Positions 27,187 to 35,556 of a DNA stretch of 64,000 bases are shown here, one piece after another. The DNA is taken from NCBI RefSeq assembly GCF_006088715.1, contig NZ_CP030771.1, positions 1,550,001 to 1,614,000 on the forward strand. Reading direction: 5' to 3'. A program made the position numbers and the translations under genes. The DNA comes from Streptomyces sp. YIM 121038. GTDB taxonomy: Bacteria; Actinomycetota; Actinomycetes; Streptomycetales; Streptomycetaceae. Numbering within the stretch: the stretch's first letter is position 1; every line of letters begins with the position of its first letter. The notes under the pieces were generated by a model. That model was not told where the DNA came from. It saw only the letters and a program-made list of their open reading frames with translations, and did no database searches.

Positions 27187-28539
27187 TCAGGTCCCGTCGG
27201 CCCGGGTGGCGCGGCCCCTGCGGGTGCGGCCGATGCCCGTCGCCGTGGCGGACAGGGCCACGGCCACGACGCACGCGCCGACGGTCAGGCACACGGCCCG
27301 GACGCCCCACGTCCCGGCCGCCGCGGTGACGGCTGCGGCACCGGCCGGGCCGAGGGCGTTGTGGAGGGTCCAGAAGGACGAGGTGACCCGGCCCAGGAGA
27401 TGACTGGGCGTCACCTCCTGGCGCAGGGACATGGAGTTGATGCCCGCGACGCCGGTGCAGAAGAGCACCACGGCCGCGAGCACCGCCACCAGCGGCACGC
27501 TTCCGGTGAGCCCCAGGCAGGCCACGGCGGTCCCGGCGAGCAGGTGGACGCCGATCCAGCTCACGCCGAACCCGAGGCGCCGGCGCAGCCGGTCGACGGC
27601 GAACGACGCACCGAGCGTGCCGAGCGTCCCGGCCGCCAGCACAGAGCCGACCGTGCTGTCGCCGTGCCCGAGGCCGTGCTTGACGTAGTAGACGATGACG
27701 TCGGTCAGGCCGTAGGTAAGGAACGTGAGCAGTGCCAGGAGCACGGTCAGCGGCCGCAGCACCGGGTGCTCCCACAGGAAGCGGGCCCCGGCGAGGAACT
27801 CCCGCCGGACACCGCCCCGTTCGCCCCGTCCATCCCGCTCGTCGTACCCAGCGCGCTCGTCGCGCCCATCCCGCCCGTCGCGCCCCTCGCGCTCGTCCGT
27901 CTCGTCGGGCGACGGCATCGGCCGTATGCGGACGAAGAGGATGCCGACCGCCGATACCGCGAACGTCGCGGCGTCGATGCCGAGCGCCGCGGCGGGCCCG
28001 AACGCGGCCGCGACGAGCCCGGCCAGCATGGGCCCGCCCGCGCTCGCGATGGCGTACGCGCCGAACAGATGACTGTTGGCCTTGAGGATCTGGCCGGGCC
28101 CCACGATGGCGGGCACCACCGTCACATACGTCACCTGGAAGAGCATCGCGAAGGCCCCGGCGACCGGCACGACCGTGCAGACCAGCCACAGCGGCGTAGC
28201 GAACAGCCACACGAGCGGCACCGTGCCGAAGAGCACGCAGCGCGCGACGTCGGTGAGCACCAGCAGACGGCGCCGGTTCACCCGGTCGGCGACGACGCCC
28301 GCGAAGAGGCCGGTGACGATCGAGGCCAGGCCCGTGAGCCCGGTGACGAGTCCCATCTGCGCCACGGAGCCGGTCTGGTGCAGCACGAGCAGCGGGATCG
28401 CCACGTGCGAGAAGGAGTCGCCGAGCGCGGACAGGCCCTGGAGCGCGAGGAAGAGGCGGTAGTTGGGGTCCGCCCACAGGGAGGCCGGGCCGGGGCTCGA
28501 CGTCCGTGCCGCGCGCCGTGAGGTGTCCCGCCCCGCCAT
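27187..28539 (-). CDS. MFS transporter (MFS_3/enterobactin-exporter type)
   Basis: A 450-residue major facilitator with about 12 helices. Conserved loop 2-3: FAGVVADRVNRRRLLVLTDVARC. Resembles EntS-like drug or siderophore exporters of MFS_3. The cytosolic loop between helices 6 and 7 contains an unusual charged repeat, rich in Arg-Asp-Gly units (EREGRDGRDGRDERAGYDER). The start at 28539 has GGAGGGGGAG before it. It lies 39 bp downstream of the PEP mutase-like gene on the same strand and is likely co-transcribed. Confidence 0.9.
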   Translation of the reverse strand: MAGRDTSRRAARTSSPGPASLWADPNYRLFLALQGLSALGDSFSHVAIPLLVLHQTGSVAQMGLVTGLTGLASIVTGLFAGVVADRVNRRRLLVLTDVARCVLFGTVPLVWLFATPLWLVCTVVPVAGAFAMLFQVTYVTVVPAIVGPGQILKANSHLFGAYAIASAGGPMLAGLVAAAFGPAAALGIDAATFAVSAVGILFVRIRPMPSPDETDEREGRDGRDGRDERAGYDERDGRGERGGVRREFLAGARFLWEHPVLRPLTVLLALLTFLTYGLTDVIVYYVKHGLGHGDSTVGSVLAAGTLGTLGASFAVDRLRRRLGFGVSWIGVHLLAGTAVACLGLTGSVPLVAVLAAVVLFCTGVAGINSMSLRQEVTPSHLLGRVTSSFWTLHNALGPAGAAAVTAAAGTWGVRAVCLTVGACVVAVALSATATGIGRTRRGRATRADGT

Positions 28540-28578
28540 GTGCTCCCCCTCCGCACCCCGCCCCACCGGCGGCCCGGG

Positions 28579-29376
28579 TCACTCCCCGGGCTCGAACGCC
28601 TTTGCGAGATCTTGGGCGTCGGCGTACGAGAGTACGTCCCTGGGGCGCGCGGCGCCGCGACGGAACTCCTGGGCCACGTCCACCGCCTGCTGCACGGCCG
28701 CGCGGAACAACAGCGAGCCCGTGCTCACGCGGCGCACGCCGAGCTCGGCGAGGCGCGCGGGCGACAGGCCGTCCGGTGCGTGCAGCACGTTCAGCGGTAC
28801 GTCGAGGGCGCCGACGAGCCGGGCGATCACGGCCTCGTCCCGCACGCCCGGCACGAACGCCCCGTCCGCGCCCGCCTCTTGGTACGCGGCGAGGCGCCCC
28901 TCGGTCTCGGGCGCTTCCCCGGCGGCGAGCCAGTACGTGTCCGTGCGCGCGTTGACGAACAGGTCGGGCGCGGCGGCCTTCACCGCGCGGATCAGCGCGC
29001 ACTGCGCGTCGACGGCGGTGAGCGTGCCGTCCGGGCGGCCGTCCTCCAGGTTCACCCCGACGACGCCCGCCCCGTCCAACGCGCGGGCCAGGTCCGCGAC
29101 GTCCTCGGGCCGGTCGCTGAACCCGCCCTCGATGTCGACGGAGATCAGGGCGGGCAGCCGGGCGATGCCCCGGGCGAGCCGCAGCGTCTCCTCGCGCGCG
29201 GCCCCGGTGGCGTCCGCCTTGCCCGCGGCGGCGGCCACGCCGAGGCTCGTCGTCCCGATCGCGGGGAACCCGGCACGGGCGAGCGCGGCGGCGGACGCGT
29301 GGTCCCAGGCATTGGGCAGCAACAGCGGCGCCCCGACGCGGTGCAGGGCACGGAAGGCTTCGTGGCGATCACTCAT
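28579..29376 (-). CDS. Isocitrate lyase/PEP mutase family protein
   Basis: A 265-residue single-domain enzyme of the isocitrate lyase/phosphoenolpyruvate mutase superfamily. Seen: LLLPNAWDHASAAALARAGFPAIGTTSLGVA, the metal-binding SVDIEGGFSD, VNLEDGRPDG and NARTDTYWLA. The usual KKCGH loop of isocitrate lyases is absent, which places it in the broad PEP mutase/carboxyphosphonoenolpyruvate-like group. Start at 29376 directly precedes the conserved region. The likely operon with an MFS exporter gives no clear pathway. Confidence 0.88.
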   Translation of the reverse strand: MSDRHEAFRALHRVGAPLLLPNAWDHASAAALARAGFPAIGTTSLGVAAAAGKADATGAAREETLRLARGIARLPALISVDIEGGFSDRPEDVADLARALDGAGVVGVNLEDGRPDGTLTAVDAQCALIRAVKAAAPDLFVNARTDTYWLAAGEAPETEGRLAAYQEAGADGAFVPGVRDEAVIARLVGALDVPLNVLHAPDGLSPARLAELGVRRVSTGSLLFRAAVQQAVDVAQEFRRGAARPRDVLSYADAQDLAKAFEPGE

Positions 29377-29657
29377 GCCGCGCACTCTGCCAGAGGGGTC
29401 CGACAGCGAGGGCCCGGCGCTGTGCCACCGCCCGGCCCGGCGGAACCCGACGGAGCCTCGGGCAGGCCGGCCGTGCCCCTGCCCCCGGCGGGCGGCCGAC
29501 CGGCCCTCCCCGCAGGGCTGATCGAACCCCAACAGGAACCTGACAGCTTCCACATAACTTCGCGCCAGTCTGGCGACCGTGCCCGGCGGAACACCGGTGT
29601 CCGCCGCCCCCGCCGGGCACGCCCCCTCCTGTACGAGCCGGAACGGAGCCCCATCAC

Positions 29658-30158
29658 ATGACCCACCGCGCCCACGCCCGTCCCCACGCCCGCCCCCTGC
29701 GCGCCGCCGCCGTCGCCGCCTCCGTGGCCGTCGGCGTGCTCGCCGCCCCGTCCGCCGTGGCCTTCGCCTCCGAGTCGACGCCCAAGCCGAAGCCGACGGC
29801 CGGCGAGAGCACGCCCGCGCCCGAGGTCTCCAAGGAGTCCGTCGCCAAGAAGCGGGCCGCGCTGGACGAGGCCCTGCGGGACAAGCGCAAGCAGGCCGCG
29901 CCGCGCGGCGGGGTCGCCGCGGGCGACAAGCCCGTCGTCGAGGACGCCAAGGAGAAGACCGCCGCGCCCGCGCCCGAGCCCGCGCGGAAGAAGCCCGCCG
30001 TGACCCCCAGGGGCGGCGTCGCCGCGGGCGAGCGGCCCGCGGCGGGCGGCAGCGACACCACCCCGGCCCTCGTCGGCTCGGCGGCGGGCATCGCCCTGCT
30101 CGCGGGCGCGAGCACCCTGGTCCTGCGCCGTCGCGCCACCGGCCGCGCCCAGGGCTGA
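29658..30158 (+). CDS. Exported cell-surface protein paired with sortase
   Basis: A 166-residue protein with a signal peptide (residues 1 to about 38, ending AVAFA), a low-complexity Pro/Lys/Glu region and a C-terminal helix (TPALVGSAAGIALLAGASTLVL) followed by RRRATGR. That is the outline of a sortase substrate, but no LPXTG or LAXTG motif is visible before the helix. Two copies of PRGGVAAG followed by a charged residue occur about 40 residues apart, near residues 80 and 115. It is directly followed by a class F sortase gene, so attachment by that enzyme is a reasonable inference. Confidence 0.75.
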   Translation: MTHRAHARPHARPLRAAAVAASVAVGVLAAPSAVAFASESTPKPKPTAGESTPAPEVSKESVAKKRAALDEALRDKRKQAAPRGGVAAGDKPVVEDAKEKTAAPAPEPARKKPAVTPRGGVAAGERPAAGGSDTTPALVGSAAGIALLAGASTLVLRRRATGRAQG

Positions 30159-30228
30159 GCCCGGCCGCGAGGACCACCTCCCCCGCCGGGCACCGCGCCG
30201 CGCGCGCCCGTCCGGCCCGATCACGCGT

Positions 30229-30261
30229 GGTGGCGCCGCCCCTTGCCCCGGCGGCGCCACC
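30229..30261 (+). terminator. Hairpin between surface-protein and sortase genes
   Basis: Stem GGTGGCGCCGCC / GGCGGCGCCACC (12 bp) with a 9-base loop, 70 bp after the surface-protein stop and 15 bp before the sortase ATG. It may terminate the first gene or attenuate read-through into the second. Confidence 0.65.
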
Positions 30262-30276
30262 GCGTCCGGAGCACCC

Positions 30277-30906
30277 ATGCCCCTGAAGAGCCGACCGCTC
30301 CCGCGCCGCGCCTTCGGCGTCTGCGTCCTCGCCGTCGCCGTCGGCGCGGCCGTGGGCGGCTGTTCCGCCGCCGACGGAACGGCCGCCGCCACCAAGGAGA
30401 GGCCGTCCGCCTCCAGGACGTACGACGTGGGCACCCCGGGCGCGGCCGCGTCGCAAGCGCCCGCCGCCCCCGTGCACGTGGCGATCCCGTCCATCGGCGT
30501 GCGCAGCCCGCTGCTGCGCCTCGGCCTGAACCCGGACCGCACGGTCGAGGTGCCGCCCGCCGAGAAGGGCATGACGGCGGGCTGGTACACCGGCGGCGCG
30601 ATCCCCGGGCGGCGCGGTGCGGCCGTCATCATCGGCCACAACGACACGCGCTTCGGCCGGGCCGTCTTCCACGACCTGAAGAAGGTGCGGGTGGGTGCGG
30701 ACATCGCCGTACGGGACGCGCGTGGCAGGACGGTCCACTTCCGGGTCACCGCCACCGAGACGGCCGCCAAGAAGGCCTTCCCCACCGACAAGGTCTACGG
30801 CGCGACCGATGCCCGCGCCCTGCGCCTGATCACCTGCGACGGCGCGTACGACGCCCAGGGGCACCCCGTGGACAATCTCATCGTGTACGCGACAGCGAAT
30901 CGCTAG
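30277..30906 (+). CDS. Class F sortase
   Basis: A 209-residue membrane-attached transpeptidase. The N-terminus looks like a lipoprotein or signal anchor with VGAAVGGCS. The sortase core starts near residue 65 (HVAIPSIGVRSPLLRLGLNPD). The catalytic His is in VIIGHNDTRFG, the Cys in LRLITCDGAYD and a downstream Arg in TANR at the C-terminus, later than usual. Class F enzymes are typical of actinobacteria and join surface proteins to the wall. The gene upstream encodes a likely substrate. ATG at 30277 follows GGAG. Confidence 0.9.
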   Translation: MPLKSRPLPRRAFGVCVLAVAVGAAVGGCSAADGTAAATKERPSASRTYDVGTPGAAASQAPAAPVHVAIPSIGVRSPLLRLGLNPDRTVEVPPAEKGMTAGWYTGGAIPGRRGAAVIIGHNDTRFGRAVFHDLKKVRVGADIAVRDARGRTVHFRVTATETAAKKAFPTDKVYGATDARALRLITCDGAYDAQGHPVDNLIVYATANR

Positions 30907-31027
30907 CCGGTCCGGTGCCGCGTCGCCAGCCGGTCCGGGGCCGCGTCCGGCTCCGGGGACCGCCGGGCGATCGGGTTAGGCTTCTTCCGCAACCTGTTCA
31001 TGTGTGCGAAGCGGGGGAACGTCGACG

Positions 31028-32530
31028 GTGTCCGATCTGGGACGGCTCGTGGCCGGCCGGTACCGCCTGGCGGAGCGCGTGGGCCGGGGCGGCATGGGCA
31101 CCGTGTGGCGGGCCGAGGACGAACTGCTCGGCCGGCACGTCGCCGTGAAGAAGCTCCACGTGCCCCCGCATCTCGACGACGACGAGATCCGGACGCTGCA
31201 CGAACGCACCCGCCGCGAGGCCCGCAGCGCCGCCCGGATCACCCACGCCCACGTGATCGTCGTCCACGACGTCGTGGACGACGAGGGCCTGCCGTGCATC
31301 GTCATGGAGTACATCCCCTCCGTCACGCTCGGCGACGTCCTGGCGGAGCGCGGCTCGCTGGCGCCCGCCGAGGCGGCCCGGCACGGCCTGGCCATGGCCG
31401 CCGCGCTGCGCGCCGCGCACGACGCGGGCGTCCTGCACCGGGACGTGAAGCCCGCCAACGTCCTGCTCGGGCACGACGGCCGGACCGTGCTCACCGACTT
31501 CGGCATCGCGGTCGAGAGCGGTACGCCGTCCCTGACCCGGACCGGTGAGCTGATCGGCTCCGTGCGCTACCTGGCGCCCGAGCGGCTGCGCAGCGCCGAG
31601 CCGAGCCCCGCCTGCGATCTGTGGTCCCTGGGCGTGACGCTGTACGAGGCGGTGGAGGGCCGCCATCCGTTCGAGCGGGGCACCGCGATGGAGACGGCGT
31701 ACGCCATCGCCACCGAACCGCACGCTCCCCCGCGCGCCGCCGGGGAGCTGGCCCCGCTGATCGAGGGCCTGCTCGTGAAGGACCCCGAGCACCGCACCCC
31801 GGCACACGAGGCGGAGCGCCTGCTGCGCCGGGCGGCGGCCACGGGCCCCGGCACCGGCACCGGCACGGCCGTGATCGACCCGGCCGGTCCCGCGTCCGTC
31901 CCGGCCCCCGCGGCCCCCGCGCGCCGGGACGGACGCGGGACCGGCCGCCGCGCGGCCCTGTGGTGCGGCTCCGCCGCCGTGGTCGCCGGATGCGTGACCG
32001 GCGGCGTCCTGCTGTGGCCCGGCGACGGCGGCGAGGCGTCCGGGGCCCGGCCCGCGACCGGCGCCTCCCGCCCCGCCGTCCCGCCCGTGCCGTCCGGCTA
32101 CCACCTGGCGCGGCAGGAGGGCGGCCTGGCCCTGCCCGTGCGCGACGGCTGGACCCGCAAGAACCTGCCGGGCGGCGACGTCGCGTACATCGACCCCACA
32201 GGACTGGTGGGCCTGCGGGTCAACGTCGCGGAGTTCGCGGGGTCCGACCCGGTCGAGCACTGGCGCAGGACCGAGGAGAGCCAGACCCGCCGGGACAACC
32301 CGGGCTACGAGCGGGTGCGGATGGCGGCCACGACCTTCCGGGGCGCGCCCGCAGGGTACTGGGAGTTCACCTTCGACGGCAAAGCCCGAAAGTTCCGGGC
32401 CGTGGAAATGGCGTTCTCCGACGACGACGGCACCCAGTACGTCGTCTACCTCTCCGCGCCGAACGAGCGGTGGAAGCAGTACCGCCCCGTCTTCGACGCG
32501 GCCGTGAAGGGCATCCGCCTCGACGGCTAG
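31028..32530 (+). CDS. Membrane-bound serine/threonine protein kinase
   Basis: A 500-residue Hanks-type kinase. Kinase domain residues about 10-270: Gly loop VGRGGMGTVWRAED, Lys in HVAVKKL, catalytic loop HRDVKPANVLL, TDFGIAV and the activation segment GSVRYLAPERL. A Pro/Ala-rich linker leads to one transmembrane helix (AAVVAGCVTGGVLLW) and an extracellular domain of about 160 residues without PASTA repeats; its pattern (GLALPVRDGWTRK, DPTGLVGLRVNV) recurs in Streptomyces kinases. The GTG at 31028 was chosen; an earlier GTG at 31004 would overlap the ribosome site. Confidence 0.92.
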   Translation: MSDLGRLVAGRYRLAERVGRGGMGTVWRAEDELLGRHVAVKKLHVPPHLDDDEIRTLHERTRREARSAARITHAHVIVVHDVVDDEGLPCIVMEYIPSVTLGDVLAERGSLAPAEAARHGLAMAAALRAAHDAGVLHRDVKPANVLLGHDGRTVLTDFGIAVESGTPSLTRTGELIGSVRYLAPERLRSAEPSPACDLWSLGVTLYEAVEGRHPFERGTAMETAYAIATEPHAPPRAAGELAPLIEGLLVKDPEHRTPAHEAERLLRRAAATGPGTGTGTAVIDPAGPASVPAPAAPARRDGRGTGRRAALWCGSAAVVAGCVTGGVLLWPGDGGEASGARPATGASRPAVPPVPSGYHLARQEGGLALPVRDGWTRKNLPGGDVAYIDPTGLVGLRVNVAEFAGSDPVEHWRRTEESQTRRDNPGYERVRMAATTFRGAPAGYWEFTFDGKARKFRAVEMAFSDDDGTQYVVYLSAPNERWKQYRPVFDAAVKGIRLDG

Positions 32531-32594
32531 GCCTGTCGCCGCACCCGGGAAAACGCGGTGGCCGGTGCGCGGCGCGGCGTCCTAAGGTGGCGCG

Positions 32595-33128
32595 GTGACA
32601 ACGCGGATGATCATCCTCAACGGCGGTTCCAGCTCGGGCAAGTCCGGGATCGTGCGGTGCCTGCAGGCCGTCCTGCCCGACCAGTGGCTGGCGTTCGGGT
32701 GCGACGCGTTCGTCGACGCCCTGCCCGCGCGGATGCAGGGGGCGGACGGCGGGATCGTGTTCGCCGCCGACGGGGGCGTGGACGTCGGTGCGGACTTCCG
32801 GGCCCTGGAGACGGCCTGGACGCACGGCATCGTGGCGATGGCCCGCGCGGGCGCCCGGATCGTCGTCGACGACGTCTTCCTCGGCGGCGCGGCGTCCCGG
32901 CAGCGGTGGGAGAAGGCCCTCGGCGACCTGGACGTGCTGTGGGTCGGCGTCCGCTGCGAGAGCGCAGTGGCCGCGGGCCGCGAGGTCGCGCGCGGGGACC
33001 GGACCCCCGGCATGGCCGCGGCGCAGGCGCGCCTCGTCCACGAGGGCGTGCGCTACGACCTGGAGGTGGACACCACCCGTACCGAGTCCCTGGAGTGCGC
33101 CCGGGCCATCGCCGCCCGCGTCACCTGA
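32595..33128 (+). CDS. Chloramphenicol phosphotransferase-like kinase
   Basis: A 177-residue P-loop kinase of the CPT family. Walker A is [15 protein letters not shown] at the N-terminus; the catalytic Asp lies in [13 protein letters not shown]-terminal [13 protein letters not shown] carries Arg residues of the lid. The best known member phosphorylates the primary hydroxyl of chloramphenicol in Streptomyces venezuelae, but many homologues have unknown substrates. GTG start at 32595. It stands alone between the kinase and a convergent amidase. Confidence 0.85.
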   Translation: MTTRMIILNGGSSSGKSGIVRCLQAVLPDQWLAFGCDAFVDALPARMQGADGGIVFAADGGVDVGADFRALETAWTHGIVAMARAGARIVVDDVFLGGAASRQRWEKALGDLDVLWVGVRCESAVAAGREVARGDRTPGMAAAQARLVHEGVRYDLEVDTTRTESLECARAIAARVT

Positions 33129-33141
33129 CCGGCGCCTCCGG

Positions 33142-33957
33142 TCACCGCGGACGGGCCGCCTGCGCCCGCTCCTGCGTACGGCCCTGGAGGCGGGCGGCCC
33201 GCTCCCGGATCGCGGGCAGCTCGGCGCGGAGCGCGGCGCCCGGACAGCTGGTGGTGTAGCCGTCGGTGTGCCCGGCCACGGCGTCGAACTCGGCGCGCGT
33301 GCCCACCGGGAAGCGGCTGAGGCTGTTGCTGGACACCAGCTGCGCCCGCAGCCGCGGGTCGACGTCCGCGAGGCCGAGCTTCCACGCGGTGAGCGCGGCG
33401 ATGGCCTCCGTCATCGGCCGCGGCACCGGGGTGCCCGCGGTGAACGTGCCGAGCGCGGCGATCCCGGCCGTACGGTGGTTGAACCCCTGCGTGTGCGCGC
33501 CGACGACGGGCCGGTCGACGCCGCCCGCGCGGCCCTCGTAGATCGTGCCGCAGCGGTCGACGAGGAAGTTGTAGCCGATGTCGTCGAAGAGCCGGGCACC
33601 CGTCTGGCCCGCCGCGAGGGCCCGGATGATGCGCGGCGCGTCGGCGCAGTCGTAGCCGTTGGGCGAGTCCGTGTGGTGGACGAAGACGGCGACGACGGGG
33701 CCGCCGTAGCGCACCGGCGGGCCGGTCTCGCCGGTGTCGCCCAGCCACTTGGCGCGCGGCACGATGGGCGGCCGGGCCGCGCGGTGGGCCGCGGGGACCA
33801 CGGCGGCGGTCCGGTGCCCGGCCTCCTCGGCCGCGTGCTCGACGCCCACCGTGCACAGCGCGAGCGCCCCCACGGCGCACAGCCCCGGCACCCCGGCGAG
33901 GACCGCGCGCCCGGCAGGCGGCAGCCGCCCCGCCACCGTCTCCCGCCAGGCACGCAT
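33142..33957 (-). CDS. Exported peptidoglycan-recognition N-acetylmuramoyl-L-alanine amidase
   Basis: A 271-residue exported PGRP/amidase_2 protein. An N-terminal membrane segment (AVLAGVPGLCAVGALALCTVG) is followed by the amidase domain from about residue 70: PIVPRAKW, AVFVHHTDS (zinc His), FDDIGYNFLVDRCGTIYEGR, GAHTQGFNHRTAGIAALG and the second zinc site VAGHTDGYTTSCPG. It cleaves between MurNAc and L-Ala in the wall. Start at 33957 gives a proper signal segment. Confidence 0.9.
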   Translation of the reverse strand: MRAWRETVAGRLPPAGRAVLAGVPGLCAVGALALCTVGVEHAAEEAGHRTAAVVPAAHRAARPPIVPRAKWLGDTGETGPPVRYGGPVVAVFVHHTDSPNGYDCADAPRIIRALAAGQTGARLFDDIGYNFLVDRCGTIYEGRAGGVDRPVVGAHTQGFNHRTAGIAALGTFTAGTPVPRPMTEAIAALTAWKLGLADVDPRLRAQLVSSNSLSRFPVGTRAEFDAVAGHTDGYTTSCPGAALRAELPAIRERAARLQGRTQERAQAARPR

Positions 33958-34074
33958 GCCTCCCACTCTCCGGGCGGCCCACCGGGCCCGCGCGCGGGGT
34001 GCGCCCGGTCGGGGGACGCCCCCGCGACCGGCGGCGGGCCCGCGCGATCCGTCGCGAGGAGTTCCGCGCCGGGT

Positions 34075-34308
34075 GTCGAGCACCCCGTGCAGGCCCGCCT
34101 GCTCGGCCGGGACGCGGACGGCCGCCCCGTGATCACGGACGGCCCGTACGGCGAGACGCAGGAGGTGCTCGCCGGGTACGGGCTCCTGGACCGCGCGCCG
34201 GGCCAGCGACATCGAGGGGGCGCGGGCCGCGTACCGGACGGCGGCCGAGCGCACGCTGGGCCGCCCGGAGATCCGCTGCCTTCAGACCCGCGCCGCGCGG
34301 CTCGCCCC
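34075..34308 (+). pseudogene. Decayed YCII-domain / ECF sigma factor remnant
   Basis: Frame 1 from 34075 reads a YCII-domain core with the hallmark GRPVITDGPYGETQEVLAGY, then breaks off near 34200. From 34202 the +1-shifted frame reads IEGARAAYRTAAERTLGRPE and continues to a Leu/Arg-rich end, resembling the C-terminus of the ECF sigma factors often encoded directly after YCII genes. Both starts are missing. This looks like a deletion that fused fragments of a YCII-sigma pair. The right end overlaps the convergent LysR gene slightly. YCII part fairly clear, sigma part tentative. Confidence 0.5.
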
Positions 34309-35229
34309 CTGGACCGACTGCGCGGGCACCGCACCCATGCCGCCCGCGCCGCAGTCGGTGGCCACCGTGTCGGCGAAGGCGCGCGCCAGCGGACTGAGCG
34401 CGTCCCAGCGGCGCACCGCCCAGCCCACGGACAGCGCGGGCAGCTCCGGCACGGGAATGAGGCGGAGCCCCGGCGGACCCGCGGCCCGCCAGCCGGGCAA
34501 CTCCGGCACGACGGCCTGGCCGACGCCGAGTTCGGTGAGCAGCAGGGCGGTGTCCCAGTCGGCCACGCTGGTGTGCCCCTGCGGCCGCAGCCCCGCGTCG
34601 GCGAGGGCCGCGTCGAGGCGGGAGCGCGAACTGGACACCTCGGGGGGCCGGATGAGCTGCACGGCCGCCAGGTCGGCGAGGGTGACGCGCCGCTTGGCGG
34701 CCAGCGGGTCGCCGCAGGGGACTGCCAGCACCCAGCGCAGCTCGGCGACGGGCCGCTGCTCGATGCCGCGCACGGGTTCGCCGATGGTGACCCAGGCCAG
34801 GTCCAGGTCGTCGGCGGCGAGCGCGTCGAAGCAGGCCCGGCTCGAACTCGCCGTCTGGAACTCCAGGGCCACCTGCGGGAACCGCTGCCGGAAGCCGACG
34901 ATCGCGTCGGCCATGAAGTGCCGCACCGTCGTGGCACCCGTGGTGATGCGCACCGTGCCGCTCTCCCCGCGCACCAGGTCGCGCAGGCGGCGCAGGGCGA
35001 GGTCGATGCCACCGATGCCGTCGGAGGCGGCGGCGTGCAGGATGCGGCCCGCCGACGTCGGCACGACACCGCGCGCGTGCCGCTCCAGGAGGCTGACGGC
35101 CAGCTCCTTCTCCAGGCGTTTGACGTGCTGGCTCACCGCCGACTGCGTACAGGAGAGGTCGCGCGCCACGGCGCTGAGGCTGCCCGCGCGGCAGACGGCG
35201 ATGAAGACACGGAGATCGTCGAGCGTCAC
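34282..35229 (-). CDS. LysR family transcriptional regulator
   Basis: A 315-residue LysR regulator. Winged helix at the N-terminus: MTLDDLRVFIAVCRAGSLSA and CTQSAVSQHVKRLEKELAVS with VPTSAGRIL; effector-binding periplasmic-fold domain from about residue 90. Homology is full length. It lies 327 bp from the divergent serine protease gene; direct control of that gene is possible but not shown. The C-terminal extension after SVGWAVRRW is normal. Confidence 0.92.
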   Translation of the reverse strand: MTLDDLRVFIAVCRAGSLSAVARDLSCTQSAVSQHVKRLEKELAVSLLERHARGVVPTSAGRILHAAASDGIGGIDLALRRLRDLVRGESGTVRITTGATTVRHFMADAIVGFRQRFPQVALEFQTASSSRACFDALAADDLDLAWVTIGEPVRGIEQRPVAELRWVLAVPCGDPLAAKRRVTLADLAAVQLIRPPEVSSSRSRLDAALADAGLRPQGHTSVADWDTALLLTELGVGQAVVPELPGWRAAGPPGLRLIPVPELPALSVGWAVRRWDALSPLARAFADTVATDCGAGGMGAVPAQSVQGASRAARV

Positions 35230-35556
35230 GGCACGACGCTAGGGCGTCCCCGGCACGGGTGTCACATCCGGGGCCCGACCCGGCCGGGGCGGCCGGGGCC
35301 TGGCCCGGCCGGAGTGCCCGCGTCGCCTGCATGTTGCACAGATCACACGGGGTCGCGGAGTACGCGGGAACCCCCCTCCCTATTTCACCGTTGAACAAGA
35401 TGAGGGTCCCGACCGCGATTCCCCCGTCCGGCCGGGGCCCTCTCGCACGCGCCCCCTCCCGGCACTTCTGACCGACACACATCTCGCCTGGTTGTCATGT
35501 ACAGGCCTACTGTCGAGGGCAGGAGCTCCTTCCCCCACCCGCCCCAAGGAGGCACC
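35230..35556. other. 327-bp intergenic region between LysR and protease genes
   Basis: No reading frame or strong hairpin stands out. A Shine-Dalgarno AAGGAGG at 35546-35552 serves the protease. The region presumably contains both divergent promoters. Confidence 0.6.

Noticed and set aside
35320..35360. Possible Crp-type site (around TGCACAGATCACAC) before the LysR and protease genes
   Set aside because: Only one half matches a Crp-type consensus; the other half differs, so it was not listed as a feature.
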